Below are positions 1 to 6,785 of a DNA stretch of 10,001 nt, in pieces. A model generated the notes under the pieces. The model was not told the origin of the DNA and ran no database searches. It saw only the letters and a list, made by a program, of their open reading frames with translations. The stretch is from Chromatiales bacterium (lineage in GTDB: Bacteria > Pseudomonadota > Gammaproteobacteria > SZUA-140), in the NCBI GenBank assembly GCA_031285245.1, contig JAITWN010000147.1:1-10001 (forward strand), written 5' to 3'. Position numbers and translations under genes: made by a program. Position 1 is the stretch's first letter. Every line of letters starts with the position of its first letter.

Positions 1-1029
1 ACCATGGCCTACGCCACGCTTGTGACCGAGGGCTGGGGTGTGCGCTTGTCAGGTCAGGACAGCGCGCGCGGCACTTTTTTCCATCGCCACGCCGTGGTGT
101 ACAGCCAGCGCGATGATTCGATTTATGTACCGCTGCGCAATCTGCGTGCCGGGGGCAATCATTCCCAGGGCAATTTTCTGGTGACCAATTCTCTGCTTTC
201 GGAAGAGGCGGTGCTCGCGTTTGAATACGGCTATTCCACCACGGATCCGAATACGCTGGTGATCTGGGAAGCGCAGTTCGGCGATTTCGCCAATAACGCG
301 CAGGTAGTGATCGATCAATTCATCAGCGCGGGCGAGCAGAAGTGGAATCGTTTGTGCGGCCTTGCGATGTTTCTGCCGCATGGTTACGAAGGGCAGGGGC
401 CGGAGCATTCCTCGGCGCGTCTCGAGCGCTATCTGCAGCTATGCGCGCAGCACAATATGCAAGTGTGTGTGCCGACGCTGCCGGCGCAGATTTTTCATTT
501 GCTGCGCCGGCAGATGTTGATGCGCGTGCGCAAGCCGCTGATCGTGATGACGCCGAAGAGTCTGCTGCGTCACAAGCTCGCCGTCAGTGCGCTTGAGGAT
601 CTGACCAGCGGCAGCTTTCAGCGCGTGATTGATGAAAGTGATGACATTATTGATGCGGGCGGCGTCAGGCGAGTGATCTTGTGCAGCGGAAAAGTCTACT
701 TCGATCTGCTCGAGCGCCGCAGAACAGATGGACGCAAGGATGTCGCTATTGTGCGTCTGGAGCAGCTTTATCCATTTCCTGAGCAGGAGCTGCGCGTTGT
801 TTTAAATCGCTATCAACAGGTAAGCGAGCTTGTGTGGTGTCAGGAAGAGCCGCGCAATCAGGGCGCTTGGTATCCGGTGCAGCATCGTTTGCGCGCGCTC
901 GCAACGTTCGTCGCTTATGCCGGTCGGCCGCCATCGGCATCGCCCGCGGTCGGTTATCCGCTCTTGCACACCCGGCAGCTCAGTCGTTTGCTCGATGATG
1001 CTTTTGGCGATGTGGAGAATCTGCTGTGA
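1..1029 (+). CDS. sucA: 2-oxoglutarate dehydrogenase E1 component, C-terminal part (5' end outside window)
   Basis: This is the C-terminal third of the thiamine-diphosphate-dependent E1 subunit, which decarboxylates 2-oxoglutarate and passes the succinyl group to the lipoyl arm of E2 in the cytoplasm. The frame is open from base 1 and 342 residues are visible; the E. coli protein is about 930. It begins in the transketolase-like pyrimidine-binding domain (AYATLVTEGWGVRLSGQDSA, then RGTFFHRHAV). It continues through the E1o signature HGYEGQGPEHSSARLERYLQ near residues 126-145 and KPLIVMTPKSLLRHKLAVS, and ends with the C-terminal transketolase fold (VRLEQLYPFP, WCQEEPRNQGAW). The His residues in the HGYEGQGPEHSS block are family-conserved active-site positions. 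No frameshift is seen. The ATG at base 4 is internal, because homologues continue well upstream. Followed by sucB after a repeat-bearing gap of 183 bp. Identification is very secure. Confidence 0.97.
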   Translation, partial: TMAYATLVTEGWGVRLSGQDSARGTFFHRHAVVYSQRDDSIYVPLRNLRAGGNHSQGNFLVTNSLLSEEAVLAFEYGYSTTDPNTLVIWEAQFGDFANNAQVVIDQFISAGEQKWNRLCGLAMFLPHGYEGQGPEHSSARLERYLQLCAQHNMQVCVPTLPAQIFHLLRRQMLMRVRKPLIVMTPKSLLRHKLAVSALEDLTSGSFQRVIDESDDIIDAGGVRRVILCSGKVYFDLLERRRTDGRKDVAIVRLEQLYPFPEQELRVVLNRYQQVSELVWCQEEPRNQGAWYPVQHRLRALATFVAYAGRPPSASPAVGYPLLHTRQLSRLLDDAFGDVENLL

Positions 1030-1049
1030 GCATGGCTACTGAAAAAACC

Positions 1050-1127
1050 CGTCATTGCGAGGCGAAGCCGAAGCAATCCATGTGGCAGCCGTGGATTGCC
1101 ACGGGGATAGCGCCCCTCGCAATGACG
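1050..1127. repeat. Dispersed palindromic repeat (CGTCATTGCGAGG type) between sucA and sucB
   Basis: A nested inverted repeat. The outer arms are CGTCATTGCGAGG (1050-1062) and its exact reverse complement (1115-1127). The inner arms are GCAATCCA (1073-1080) and TGGATTGC (1092-1099). Transcribed, it would fold into a long imperfect hairpin. The same 13-base arm recurs at 6293-6305. Palindromic units of this kind are scattered between genes in many proteobacteria. Its place inside the suc operon means the hairpin would lie in the sucAB mRNA, where it could affect stability or relative expression; that effect is inferred. Confidence 0.85.
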
Positions 1128-1196
1128 AGAATCGGAGTTTCCCAGGCCCTCATTACTGGCAGAAGGCAGTGAAAAAACCGTGGGAGTCAACGCACA

Positions 1197-1203
1197 GGGA
1201 GAA
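1197..1203 (+). promoter_or_regulatory. Ribosome binding site deciding the sucB start
   Basis: AGGGAGA lies 9 nt before the ATG at 1213. The in-frame GTG at 1180 would add 11 residues with no family counterpart (GVNAQGEWTR and so on) and has no good Shine-Dalgarno sequence. The ATG at 1213 puts the lipoyl domain (EVKVPAFPESV) at the very N-terminus, as in other SucB proteins. Confidence 0.75.
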
Positions 1204-1212
1204 TGGACTCGC

Positions 1213-2457
1213 ATGTTTACTGAGGTGAAAGTGCCGGCTTTTCCGGAATCGGTGACCGATGGGGTCGTCGCGGCGTGGCACAAACGCGATGGCGATAGCG
1301 TGCGCGAGGGCGAGGCGTTGGTGGATGTGGAGACCGATAAGGTGCTGTTTGAAGTGTCAGCACCGGCAAGTGGCAGACTGCGCGAAGTGTCTCAGCCGCA
1401 AGGTGCAACGGTGGTTGCCGGTCAGCTTCTCGCGCGCATCGAAAGTGAAGTTGTCGAAGATGCGCCAAGCGCTGTGCGTAACGAGCCAGCGCCGACCGCC
1501 ATGCGAGCCGATGTGCCGATCAATCCTGCCGCCCGCCGTTTTCTGCAAGCGCATGACATTGCTGCCGAGACGGTGCAGGGTAGCGGAAGAGACGGGCGTG
1601 TCTTGAAAGAAGATGCTGCGCGTGTGATCAGCGCGCAGAGCGCTGAAAACAAGGCGAAAAATGCGCCTTCTTCAGCCATGGTCAGGCCCGAACCTGCAGC
1701 GCGTGAGCCCGCGGCGCATCTCTCTCCTGCTCTCACCGCAAATATCTGCGCAGAAACTCGCCCGGAGCGGCGCGTTGCGATGACGCGGCTGCGGGCTCGC
1801 ATTGCTGAGCGACTGATCGAAGCGCAGCGCACCGCCGCCATTCTCACTACGTTCAACGAAGTGAACATGCAGGCGGTGATAGCGCTGCGCCAGACTCATC
1901 GCCAGCGTTTCGAGCAGGCGCACGGCGTCAAGCTCGGCTTCATGTCGTTTTTTGTCAAGGCGGTGGTAGAGGCGCTCAAGCGTTATCCGCTGATCAATGC
2001 TTCGATCGAGGGCAGCGACATCGTTTATCACGACTTTTTCGATATTGGTATCGCTGTTTCTTCACCGCGGGGCCTCGTGGTGCCGGTGCTGCGCGATGCG
2101 GATCGTTGCAGCATCGCTGAGATCGAGCGCCAGATAGCTGCTTTTGCTGACAAGGCGCGCGCCGGCACACTTTCTCTGGAAGAAATCAGCGGCGGTACTT
2201 TCACCATTACCAATGGCGGCGTATTCGGGTCGCTGCTGTCTACGCCTATTCTCAATCCGCCGCAGAGCGCAATTCTTGGCATGCACCGGATAGAGGAGCG
2301 AGCGGTGGTCGAAGGTGGCGTTATCGTGGCGCGTCCGATGATGTATGTCGCGCTGTCTTATGATCATCGCCTGATCGATGGCAAGGATGCGGTGCAGTTT
2401 CTGGTGACGGTCAAGGAGCTGCTTGAAGATCCCGCGCGCATGCTGCTGGAGATCTGA
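1213..2457 (+). CDS. sucB: Dihydrolipoyllysine-residue succinyltransferase, E2 of the 2-oxoglutarate dehydrogenase complex
   Basis: Core E2 subunit. It takes the succinyl group from E1 onto its lipoyl arm and transfers it to CoA. With the ATG at 1213 it is 414 residues, close to E. coli SucB (405). Domains in order: lipoyl domain about 2-77, with the lipoylated lysine K43 in ETDKV; an Ala/Pro-rich linker; peripheral subunit-binding domain about 102-138 (INPAARRFLQAHDI, GSGRDGRVLKEDA); a second linker 140-182; and the CoA acyltransferase core about 185-414. The catalytic motif SYDHRLIDG is at 382-390, with H385 and D389. The TTFNEVNM segment and the FDIGIAVSSPRGLVVPVLRDAD block point to a succinyltransferase rather than an acetyltransferase. 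It lies between sucA and lpdA, with 44 nt to lpdA, so co-transcription is likely. No anomalies. Confidence 0.97.
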   Translation: MFTEVKVPAFPESVTDGVVAAWHKRDGDSVREGEALVDVETDKVLFEVSAPASGRLREVSQPQGATVVAGQLLARIESEVVEDAPSAVRNEPAPTAMRADVPINPAARRFLQAHDIAAETVQGSGRDGRVLKEDAARVISAQSAENKAKNAPSSAMVRPEPAAREPAAHLSPALTANICAETRPERRVAMTRLRARIAERLIEAQRTAAILTTFNEVNMQAVIALRQTHRQRFEQAHGVKLGFMSFFVKAVVEALKRYPLINASIEGSDIVYHDFFDIGIAVSSPRGLVVPVLRDADRCSIAEIERQIAAFADKARAGTLSLEEISGGTFTITNGGVFGSLLSTPILNPPQSAILGMHRIEERAVVEGGVIVARPMMYVALSYDHRLIDGKDAVQFLVTVKELLEDPARMLLEI

Positions 2458-2501
2458 AGAAGCACTTACCGGATGCGCTGGGCGCCCGAAGAGAGGACGT
2501 G

Positions 2502-3956
2502 ATGAACTACGATCTGATCGTGATTGGTGCCGGGCCGGCGGGTTATGCCGCCGCCATTCGTGCCGCGCAGCTTGGCATGAAGGTCGCCTGTATGGATGAC
2601 TGGATCGGCAGTGATGGTGCGCCTGCGCTCGGCGGCACCTGTCTCAACGTCGGCTGCATTCCTTCCAAGGTGCTGCTGGAGGTTTCGCAGACCTATAGCA
2701 ATCTATCAACTCTCTATCCCGGCTGGGGCATCGCGGCGCGCGATGTCGCGCTCGATATCGCGGCGATGATGGCGCACAAGCAGCGCATCGTGACGCGCAT
2801 GACGCAGGGTATCGCGGCGCTGTTTCGCGCCAACGGCGTGCACAGTCTTTGTGGTCGCGGCCGGCTGATTGCCAATCGCGCGGTTGAATTCACGCCGCGT
2901 AATGCCTCAGCTGATCAGTCTTTTGATCAGAAGCCACAGATCTTTCATGCCGAACACGTCATTCTCGCTGCCGGCTCAAAGCCGGTCGAGCTGGCAGTGG
3001 CGCCGCTGCATGAAAACCTCATCGTCGATTCGAGCGGCGCGCTGGCGTTCGATGCCGTGCCAGCGCGCCTCGGTGTGATCGGTGGCGGCGTGATCGGTCT
3101 TGAGCTTGGCAGCGTATGGCGTCGTCTAGGTGCACAAGTGGTGGTGCTCGAAGCGCAAAAGGATTTCCTCAGTGCCTGCGATCGTCAGATCGCGCGTGAA
3201 GCCCTGCGGCAGTTTCGTGCTGAGGGGCTCGATATTCGTCTAGGCGCGCGGGTGACGCACTCTGCGGTCAAGCAGGGCAAGGTCGAGCTCGGCTATCAGG
3301 ATGATGACGGTAGCGAACATGTGGAGATGTTCGATCGCTTGATCGTCGCGGTTGGGCGCGAACCGAGTAGCGACGGGCTATGCGTGCGCGAAGCAGGTTT
3401 GCTGATCGACGAATGGGGTTTTGTGCATGTGGATGCATATTGCTTGAGCAGCGTGCCGGGAGTGTATGCGGTCGGCGATCTAGTGCGCGGTCCGATGCTG
3501 GCGCACAAGGGCGCGCAGGAAGGCGTGATGGTGGTCGAACGTATCGCTGGTCAAAATGCGCGCGTGAATTACGACACCATTCCTTCCATCATCTATACAC
3601 AGCCTGAAATCGCCTCGGTCGGCGCGACGGAGCAGGCCATCGAGGCCGAGGGTATCGCTTATCAGGTCGGGGTTTTTCCTTTCGCCGCCAATGCGCGCGC
3701 GCATGCGCAGGGTGATGCTTCAGGTTTCGTGAAAGTGATCGCCGATGCCGCTACCGATCGCGTGCTTGGCGTGCACATGATCGGCCCGGGGAGTTCGGAG
3801 CTGATCGCAAGCGCCGTTCTCGCCATGGAGTTTGGCGCCAGCAGTGAAGACATCAGCTTGACGATGTTTGCGCATCCCACGCTCTCTGAAGCCTTGCATG
3901 AAGCGGCGCTCGCGGTTCAGGGGCATGCGCTGCATGTTGCGAAGGCGAAAAAATAA
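2502..3956 (+). CDS. lpdA: Dihydrolipoamide dehydrogenase (E3)
   Basis: FAD-dependent E3 that reoxidises the dihydrolipoyl group of SucB and reduces NAD+. The protein has 484 residues, normal for the family. Visible elements are the FAD-binding GAGPAG (residues 9-14), the redox-active disulfide GGTCLNVGCIPSK with C47 and C52, the NAD-binding GGGVIGLELG, the second FAD contact VYAVGDLVRGPMLAHKG, and the C-terminal dimer-interface HPTLSEALHEA carrying the active-site His-Glu pair. A short insert (MDDWIGSDGAPA) before the disulfide is common in proteobacterial 2-oxoglutarate dehydrogenase E3s. The ATG at 2502 is preferred over the adjacent GTG at 2499 because GAGAGG (2491-2496) sits 5 nt upstream of the ATG. 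The position after sucB suggests an E3 dedicated to this complex, although lpd can be shared with pyruvate dehydrogenase. Confidence 0.96.
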   Translation: MNYDLIVIGAGPAGYAAAIRAAQLGMKVACMDDWIGSDGAPALGGTCLNVGCIPSKVLLEVSQTYSNLSTLYPGWGIAARDVALDIAAMMAHKQRIVTRMTQGIAALFRANGVHSLCGRGRLIANRAVEFTPRNASADQSFDQKPQIFHAEHVILAAGSKPVELAVAPLHENLIVDSSGALAFDAVPARLGVIGGGVIGLELGSVWRRLGAQVVVLEAQKDFLSACDRQIAREALRQFRAEGLDIRLGARVTHSAVKQGKVELGYQDDDGSEHVEMFDRLIVAVGREPSSDGLCVREAGLLIDEWGFVHVDAYCLSSVPGVYAVGDLVRGPMLAHKGAQEGVMVVERIAGQNARVNYDTIPSIIYTQPEIASVGATEQAIEAEGIAYQVGVFPFAANARAHAQGDASGFVKVIADAATDRVLGVHMIGPGSSELIASAVLAMEFGASSEDISLTMFAHPTLSEALHEAALAVQGHALHVAKAKK

Positions 3957-3994
3957 ATAAGCGGATAAAGTGTGACGCAGTTCCCGCTGGCGTG

Positions 3995-4023
3995 TTGTTT
4001 GGTTTCTCGGGATTGCCGATACT
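3995..4023 (+). promoter_or_regulatory. Candidate sigma70 promoter for the 4146-6269 operon
   Basis: TTGTTT (3995-4000), a 17-bp spacer and GATACT (4018-4023) lie in the 189-bp gap after lpdA. The -10 matches consensus at 4 of 6 positions and the -35 at 3 of 6. The gap shows no clear terminator for lpdA, so read-through from the suc operon is also possible. This is a weak, pattern-only call. Confidence 0.28.
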
Positions 4024-4145
4024 TCGGGCTCCTGGAGTAGAGATGCTGGGGCTTCGGGTTCTGAGGCGTTGCCAAGAGGCGGCGCGTCGCATAAGCGGGG
4101 GGGCGATGTTTCGGACGTTGCAGGCCTCCATAACGAGATTGAGCG

Positions 4146-4550
4146 ATGAGCGATACGGTAACCCTGATTCGGCATTACTACGAAGCGTTCAACGCCGGTG
4201 ATAGTGCGCGCATGCTTTCTTACCTGAGCGCAGATGTCGTCCATGATGTGAATCAGGGTGAGCGCCGCATCGGCAAGGATAAGTTTCGCGAGTTCAATGA
4301 GCGCATGTCGCGCCACTATCAGGAAATGCTCACCGAGATCGTGATTATGGTGGCTGCAGACGGCACGCGCGCCGCGGCGGAGTTCACCGTCAATGGCAGT
4401 TATATCCATACGGATGCGGATCTGCCACCCGCAACCGGGCAGCGTTATGTGCTGCCTGCCGGTGCGTTCTTCGCTATTAGCGATGGTCGCATCACCCGCG
4501 TTACCACGTATTACAATCTGGCCGACTGGATTTCGCAGGTGACAGCATGA
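4146..4550 (+). CDS. SnoaL-like / NTF2-superfamily (ketosteroid-isomerase-related) protein
   Basis: A 134-residue single-domain protein with the cone-shaped alpha+beta barrel pattern of the NTF2/SnoaL superfamily. It has an N-terminal helix LIRHYYEAFNAGDSARMLSY, then LSADVVHDVNQGERRIGKDKFREF, then alternating strands (EIVIMVAADGTRAAAEFTVNG, YVLPAGAFFAISDGRITRVTTYY) and a C-terminal NLADWI. This fold makes small pockets used by isomerases, cyclases, dehydratases or ligand binders; the substrate here is not evident. The length is typical. It is the first gene of an apparent four-gene operon, and its stop overlaps the next start (ATGA at 4547-4550). The fold call is strong and the catalytic role is unknown. 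Related proteins are sometimes annotated misleadingly as citramalate or isopropylmalate synthase-like, which this sequence does not support. Confidence 0.85.
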   Translation: MSDTVTLIRHYYEAFNAGDSARMLSYLSADVVHDVNQGERRIGKDKFREFNERMSRHYQEMLTEIVIMVAADGTRAAAEFTVNGSYIHTDADLPPATGQRYVLPAGAFFAISDGRITRVTTYYNLADWISQVTA

Positions 4551-4801
4551 ATCTATTCAGACCGCTTCTGTGCATCGCGCTTGGCATGGCGGTTTCCTCA
4601 TGCTCAGTGAAACAAATATACTCAGCAGGCCGTGCTTACCAGACCAACGAATGCATCAAGCTCCAGGACGACTATGATCGCGAACGCTGCATGGCGGATG
4701 CGAGCATATCGCATGAGGATTATCTGCGTAATATTGGCGCGGCTCCCGATCATTCGGTGCCCGAGCTAGCGTTGGGATGGCGATCAAACTCCACGCGTTG
4801 A
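4547..4801 (+). CDS. Small putative lipoprotein
   Basis: An 84-residue protein with a short signal: N-terminal Arg (R5), hydrophobic stretch LLCIALGMAV, and lipobox VSSC with the predicted lipidated cysteine at C19. The mature part would be about 66 residues and hydrophilic, with two further cysteines (C36 and C48) 12 residues apart in TNECIKLQDDYDRERC, followed by SHEDYLRNIG. That layout suggests a disulfide-stapled helical hairpin, as in other small proteobacterial lipoproteins. It probably sits in the periplasm, membrane-anchored. It overlaps the SnoaL-like gene by 4 nt and the GNAT gene by 25 nt, so it is translationally coupled on both sides. No specific function is recognised. Confidence 0.75.
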   Translation: MNLFRPLLCIALGMAVSSCSVKQIYSAGRAYQTNECIKLQDDYDRERCMADASISHEDYLRNIGAAPDHSVPELALGWRSNSTR

Positions 4802-5367
4802 GCGGCGAAGCTATCGCTGCTGTCCTGCCTGATCTTGCCCGTTTGCGCATCACCGTCTTTCGGGACTGGCCGTATCTCTACGATGGTTCAGAAGCGTATG
4901 AGCGCGAATACCTCGCCCGGTTTGCGGCGGCGCGGGGCGCGGTTTGTGTGGTGGCGCGCGATGGGGAGGCGATCGTTGGTGCTTCAACCGCTGCGCCGAT
5001 GGCCGAGGAAGCGCCTGGATTCGCCGCACCTTTTCGTGCTGCTGGCCATGACCTGGCAAACATTTTTTATTGCGGGGAAAGCGTCTTGCTGCGGGCGTAT
5101 CGCGGGCAAGGCATAGGCCATCGCTTTTTCGATCTGCGTGAGGCGCATGCGCGCGCGCTCGGTGGATTTTCCTGCACTACCTTTTGTCGTGTGATCAGGG
5201 CCGAGGATCATCCCTTGCGGCCTGCCGATTACATTCCGCTCGATGCTTTCTGGCGCAAACGTGGGTATGCGCCGATGCCAGGCTTCGTTACGCACTATGA
5301 CTGGAAAGACATCGATCAGCCCGAGCAGACTTCGCATCCGATGGAGTTCTGGATGAAGTCGCTGTGA
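4777..5367 (+). CDS. GNAT-family N-acetyltransferase
   Basis: A 196-residue acyl-CoA-dependent transferase-like protein. The acetyl-CoA-binding motif A is ESVLLRAYRGQGIGHRFFDLREAHA (about residues 101-125), with the pyrophosphate loop RGQGIG at 109-114. An earlier strand pair, GAVCVVARDGEAIVGASTAAP (54-74), fits the GNAT core, and the C-terminal FWRKRGYAPMPGFVTHYDWKD (159-179) fits the substrate-side end. The N-terminal RLRITVFRDWPYLYDGS is characteristic of GNATs that occur beside or fused to carbon-nitrogen hydrolases. The start overlaps the lipoprotein gene by 25 nt and the end overlaps the hydrolase by 4 nt (GTGA). The substrate is unknown; the pairing with a hydrolase suggests acylation of an amine or amide metabolite rather than protein acetylation. 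Confidence 0.88.
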   Translation: MAIKLHALSGEAIAAVLPDLARLRITVFRDWPYLYDGSEAYEREYLARFAAARGAVCVVARDGEAIVGASTAAPMAEEAPGFAAPFRAAGHDLANIFYCGESVLLRAYRGQGIGHRFFDLREAHARALGGFSCTTFCRVIRAEDHPLRPADYIPLDAFWRKRGYAPMPGFVTHYDWKDIDQPEQTSHPMEFWMKSL

Positions 5368-6269
5368 CGGCAGCGCGTATCAGGGTTGCTGCTGCGCAGT
5401 ACCCCATCGACAAACCCGCGACCTGCGCAGAGTGGCAAGCGAAGATCGCTGCCTGGGTCGAGCGGGGCGCAACGGATGGTGCGCAGCTACTGGTATTTCC
5501 TGAATATGCTGCGATCGAGCAGGCCGCGTTTCTCGGGCCTGAGGTCTATGGCGATCTACAGGCAACGCTCGCGCGCGTGGCGGAACTGGCAGCCGAGCGC
5601 ATTGCTTATCACCAGCAGCTTGCCTCTCGTTATGGTGTGCATATTCTCGTTGGCTCGGGGCCGATGCGTTGCGCCGATGGTGCTTTCGTCAATGCCGCAC
5701 AGCTGGTGACGCCGCAGGGCAGAGTGGGCGTGCAGGAAAAGCTGATCATGACGCCGTTCGAGAGAGAATGGGGCGTGCGCGGCGGCACGAGGCTGCGTGT
5801 GTTCGAGACGGTACTTGGCAGGATTGCAGTGCTGATCTGCTATGACAGTGAGTTCCCGCTGCTGGCGCGTGCGCTTGCCGAGGCTGGCGCGCAGATGATT
5901 CTCGTGCCTTCGTGCACGGAGCGCGCATCTGGTTATCATCGCGTGCGTGTGGGCGCGCAAGCGCGTGCGCTTGAAAATACCGTCGTCACTGTGCAGAGCT
6001 CGACGGTGGGGGGGGCTCCCTGGTCGCCAGCGGTCGATTGCAATGTCGGTGCAGCGGGTATTTTTCTGCCGCCCGAGCATGGCGTGAGCGAAACCGGCGT
6101 GCTTGCCTTGGGCGTGCTCGATGCAGCGCAATGGGTGTCAGCGACGGTTGACCTCGCGGCGCTGCGGCGTTTGCGGGTGAGCGGTGAGATGCACAATTTC
6201 GAGGATTGGAATATCCAGCTCGGCGCTGCGCCGCTTGATAAAACGGTTGGGCTCGTGTCTTTGATTTAA
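5364..6269 (+). CDS. Carbon-nitrogen hydrolase (nitrilase superfamily)
   Basis: A 301-residue single-domain hydrolase of the nitrilase superfamily, which cleaves non-peptide C-N bonds in amides, N-carbamoyl compounds or nitriles. The catalytic triad is visible: E47 in LVFPEYA, K126 in GVQEKLIMTPFE and C159 in AVLICYDSEFPL. A Glu after the lysine (FERE) may be the fourth conserved acid of the family. The strand after the nucleophile (AQMILVPSCTERASGYHRVRVGAQARALEN) is also typical. It starts with GTG at 5364, overlapping the GNAT stop (GTGA). There is no obvious signal peptide, so it is probably cytoplasmic. In other bacteria GNAT and carbon-nitrogen hydrolase domains of this type can occur as one fused polypeptide; here they are split but coupled. 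The substrate cannot be told from the sequence. Confidence 0.92.
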   Translation: MTAARIRVAAAQYPIDKPATCAEWQAKIAAWVERGATDGAQLLVFPEYAAIEQAAFLGPEVYGDLQATLARVAELAAERIAYHQQLASRYGVHILVGSGPMRCADGAFVNAAQLVTPQGRVGVQEKLIMTPFEREWGVRGGTRLRVFETVLGRIAVLICYDSEFPLLARALAEAGAQMILVPSCTERASGYHRVRVGAQARALENTVVTVQSSTVGGAPWSPAVDCNVGAAGIFLPPEHGVSETGVLALGVLDAAQWVSATVDLAALRRLRVSGEMHNFEDWNIQLGAAPLDKTVGLVSLI

Positions 6270-6292
6270 AGAAGATCTGAACAAGCCTCTAT

Positions 6293-6346
6293 CGTCATTG
6301 CGAGGGGCTTTAGCCCCGCGGCGATCCAGAGGGTTACGGGGATTGC
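6293..6346. repeat. Degenerate second copy of the CGTCATTGCGAGG palindromic repeat
   Basis: CGTCATTGCGAGG (6293-6305) is identical to the arm at 1050-1062. It is followed by a compact hairpin GGGGCTTTAGCCCC (6304-6317) and an inner pair GCGATCC / GGATTGC like that of the first copy. The right outer arm is missing or eroded. It lies 23 nt after the hydrolase stop. The short GC-rich hairpin has no T-run after it, so a terminator role is unproven. Confidence 0.65.
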
Positions 6347-6362
6347 TCAGGCTGGCCGGTAA

Positions 6363-6548
6363 CCAGGCCGGATTCTGGGGCATCCTGAGGGCTATTACCG
6401 AAAAAACAGAGGTTATGGGCGACAAACCGAGGCGTTCGCCAACTCAACCGCGCTCGCCGGCAGTAACCGTGCGCTGTGGTATGACCTCGCGCGGCGGTTC
6501 TTCCCGAACATCGCGCGTACCTACCAGGAGATCGTAGATCGTGGCTAA
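6363..6548 (+). pseudogene. Start-less coding remnant, possibly the C-terminal tail of a zincin-like metallopeptidase
   Basis: A frame open from 6363 to the TAA at 6546-6548 with no ATG, GTG or TTG, so it cannot be a complete gene. The peptide nonetheless has coding character, for example QTEAFANSTALAGSNRALWY, then DLARRFFPNIARTYQEIVDRG. The pattern of a TEAFAN-type segment, an aromatic/basic helix and a tail with P..A..Y resembles the last residues of zincin-like peptidase domains found in phage head-associated or polymorphic-toxin proteins; that is a similarity by eye only. Upstream the frame runs into the degenerate palindromic repeat and a stop at 6360, consistent with 5' truncation. Its stop overlaps the GTG of the next ORF by 8 nt. 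Confidence 0.45.
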
Positions 6549-6699
6549 ATACGATGAATCGTTTGGCGAGATGCCGAAAAATATATTCGGCGTCGATGAT
6601 GAATTGCTGGCCGAGTTGATGGCCGAGGGGCTGGAAAAGGGCCGCCCGATCCCGGATGAGGACTACACTCGCGACCTGCCAGACGATGCTGTGACCTAG
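6541..6699 (+). CDS. Small acidic hypothetical protein (52 aa)
   Basis: GTG start at 6541, TAG stop at 6697-6699. The protein is strongly acidic (VAKYDESFGEMPKNIFGVDD and then ELLAELMAEGLEKGRPIPDEDYTRDLPDDA), soluble, without a membrane segment. It overlaps the upstream remnant by 8 nt (GTGGCTAA), as if it had been the second gene of an operon whose first gene is now truncated. It meets the minus-strand gene tail-to-tail on a shared CTAG. An acidic small partner of a larger protein (antitoxin, immunity or accessory factor) is a possible reading, but no family is recognised. GAGATC (6529-6534) may serve as a weak ribosome site. Confidence 0.5.
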   Translation: MAKYDESFGEMPKNIFGVDDELLAELMAEGLEKGRPIPDEDYTRDLPDDAVT

Positions 6700-6785
6700 A
6701 CGTCCAACGCCTCGCCCAGCATCTCATAGGGATCGAGGCCGTGCCTGCGGCACAGTTGCACAGCTGCACGGCCTAGGTGCGTCCT
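6696..6785 (-). pseudogene. Out-of-frame C-terminal part of the preceding minus-strand gene
   Basis: Read on the minus strand, this frame gives RTHLGRAAVQLCRRHGLDPY followed by EMLGEALDV and a TAG at 6698-6696. It has good amphipathic helical character and joins the 6773-7009 product if one base is restored between about 6797 and 6776. The stop overlaps the TAG of the plus-strand acidic ORF within CTAG at 6696-6699, a tidy convergent boundary that supports this as the original gene end. It has no start of its own. Confidence 0.5.

Noticed and set aside
1180..1212. Upstream GTG start giving an 11-residue extension of SucB
   Set aside because: The extension is absent from the family; the ATG at 1213 has a good ribosome site at 1197-1203 and places the lipoyl domain correctly.
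4097..4103. Seven-G tract as a possible phase-variation switch
   Set aside because: It lies in the untranslated gap and not in a supported coding frame or between promoter hexamers.
3992..4201. Plus-strand 69-codon frame in the lpdA to SnoaL-like gap
   Set aside because: It overlaps the start of the well-supported SnoaL-like gene in another frame and has no domain or ribosome site.
3720..4409. Long minus-strand open frame (229 codons) across the lpdA end and the SnoaL-like gene
   Set aside because: It is antisense to two well-supported genes, with no ribosome site and low-complexity His/Arg/Ala composition typical of a shadow.
5556..6131. Minus-strand open frame of 191 codons opposite the carbon-nitrogen hydrolase
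   Set aside because: It is a mirror of the hydrolase coding sequence, with composition unlike a real protein.
6298..6537. Plus-strand 79-codon frame starting in the palindromic repeat
   Set aside because: It starts within repeat sequence and gives an Arg/Ser/Pro-rich peptide; the alternative frame (6363-6548) has the protein-like content.
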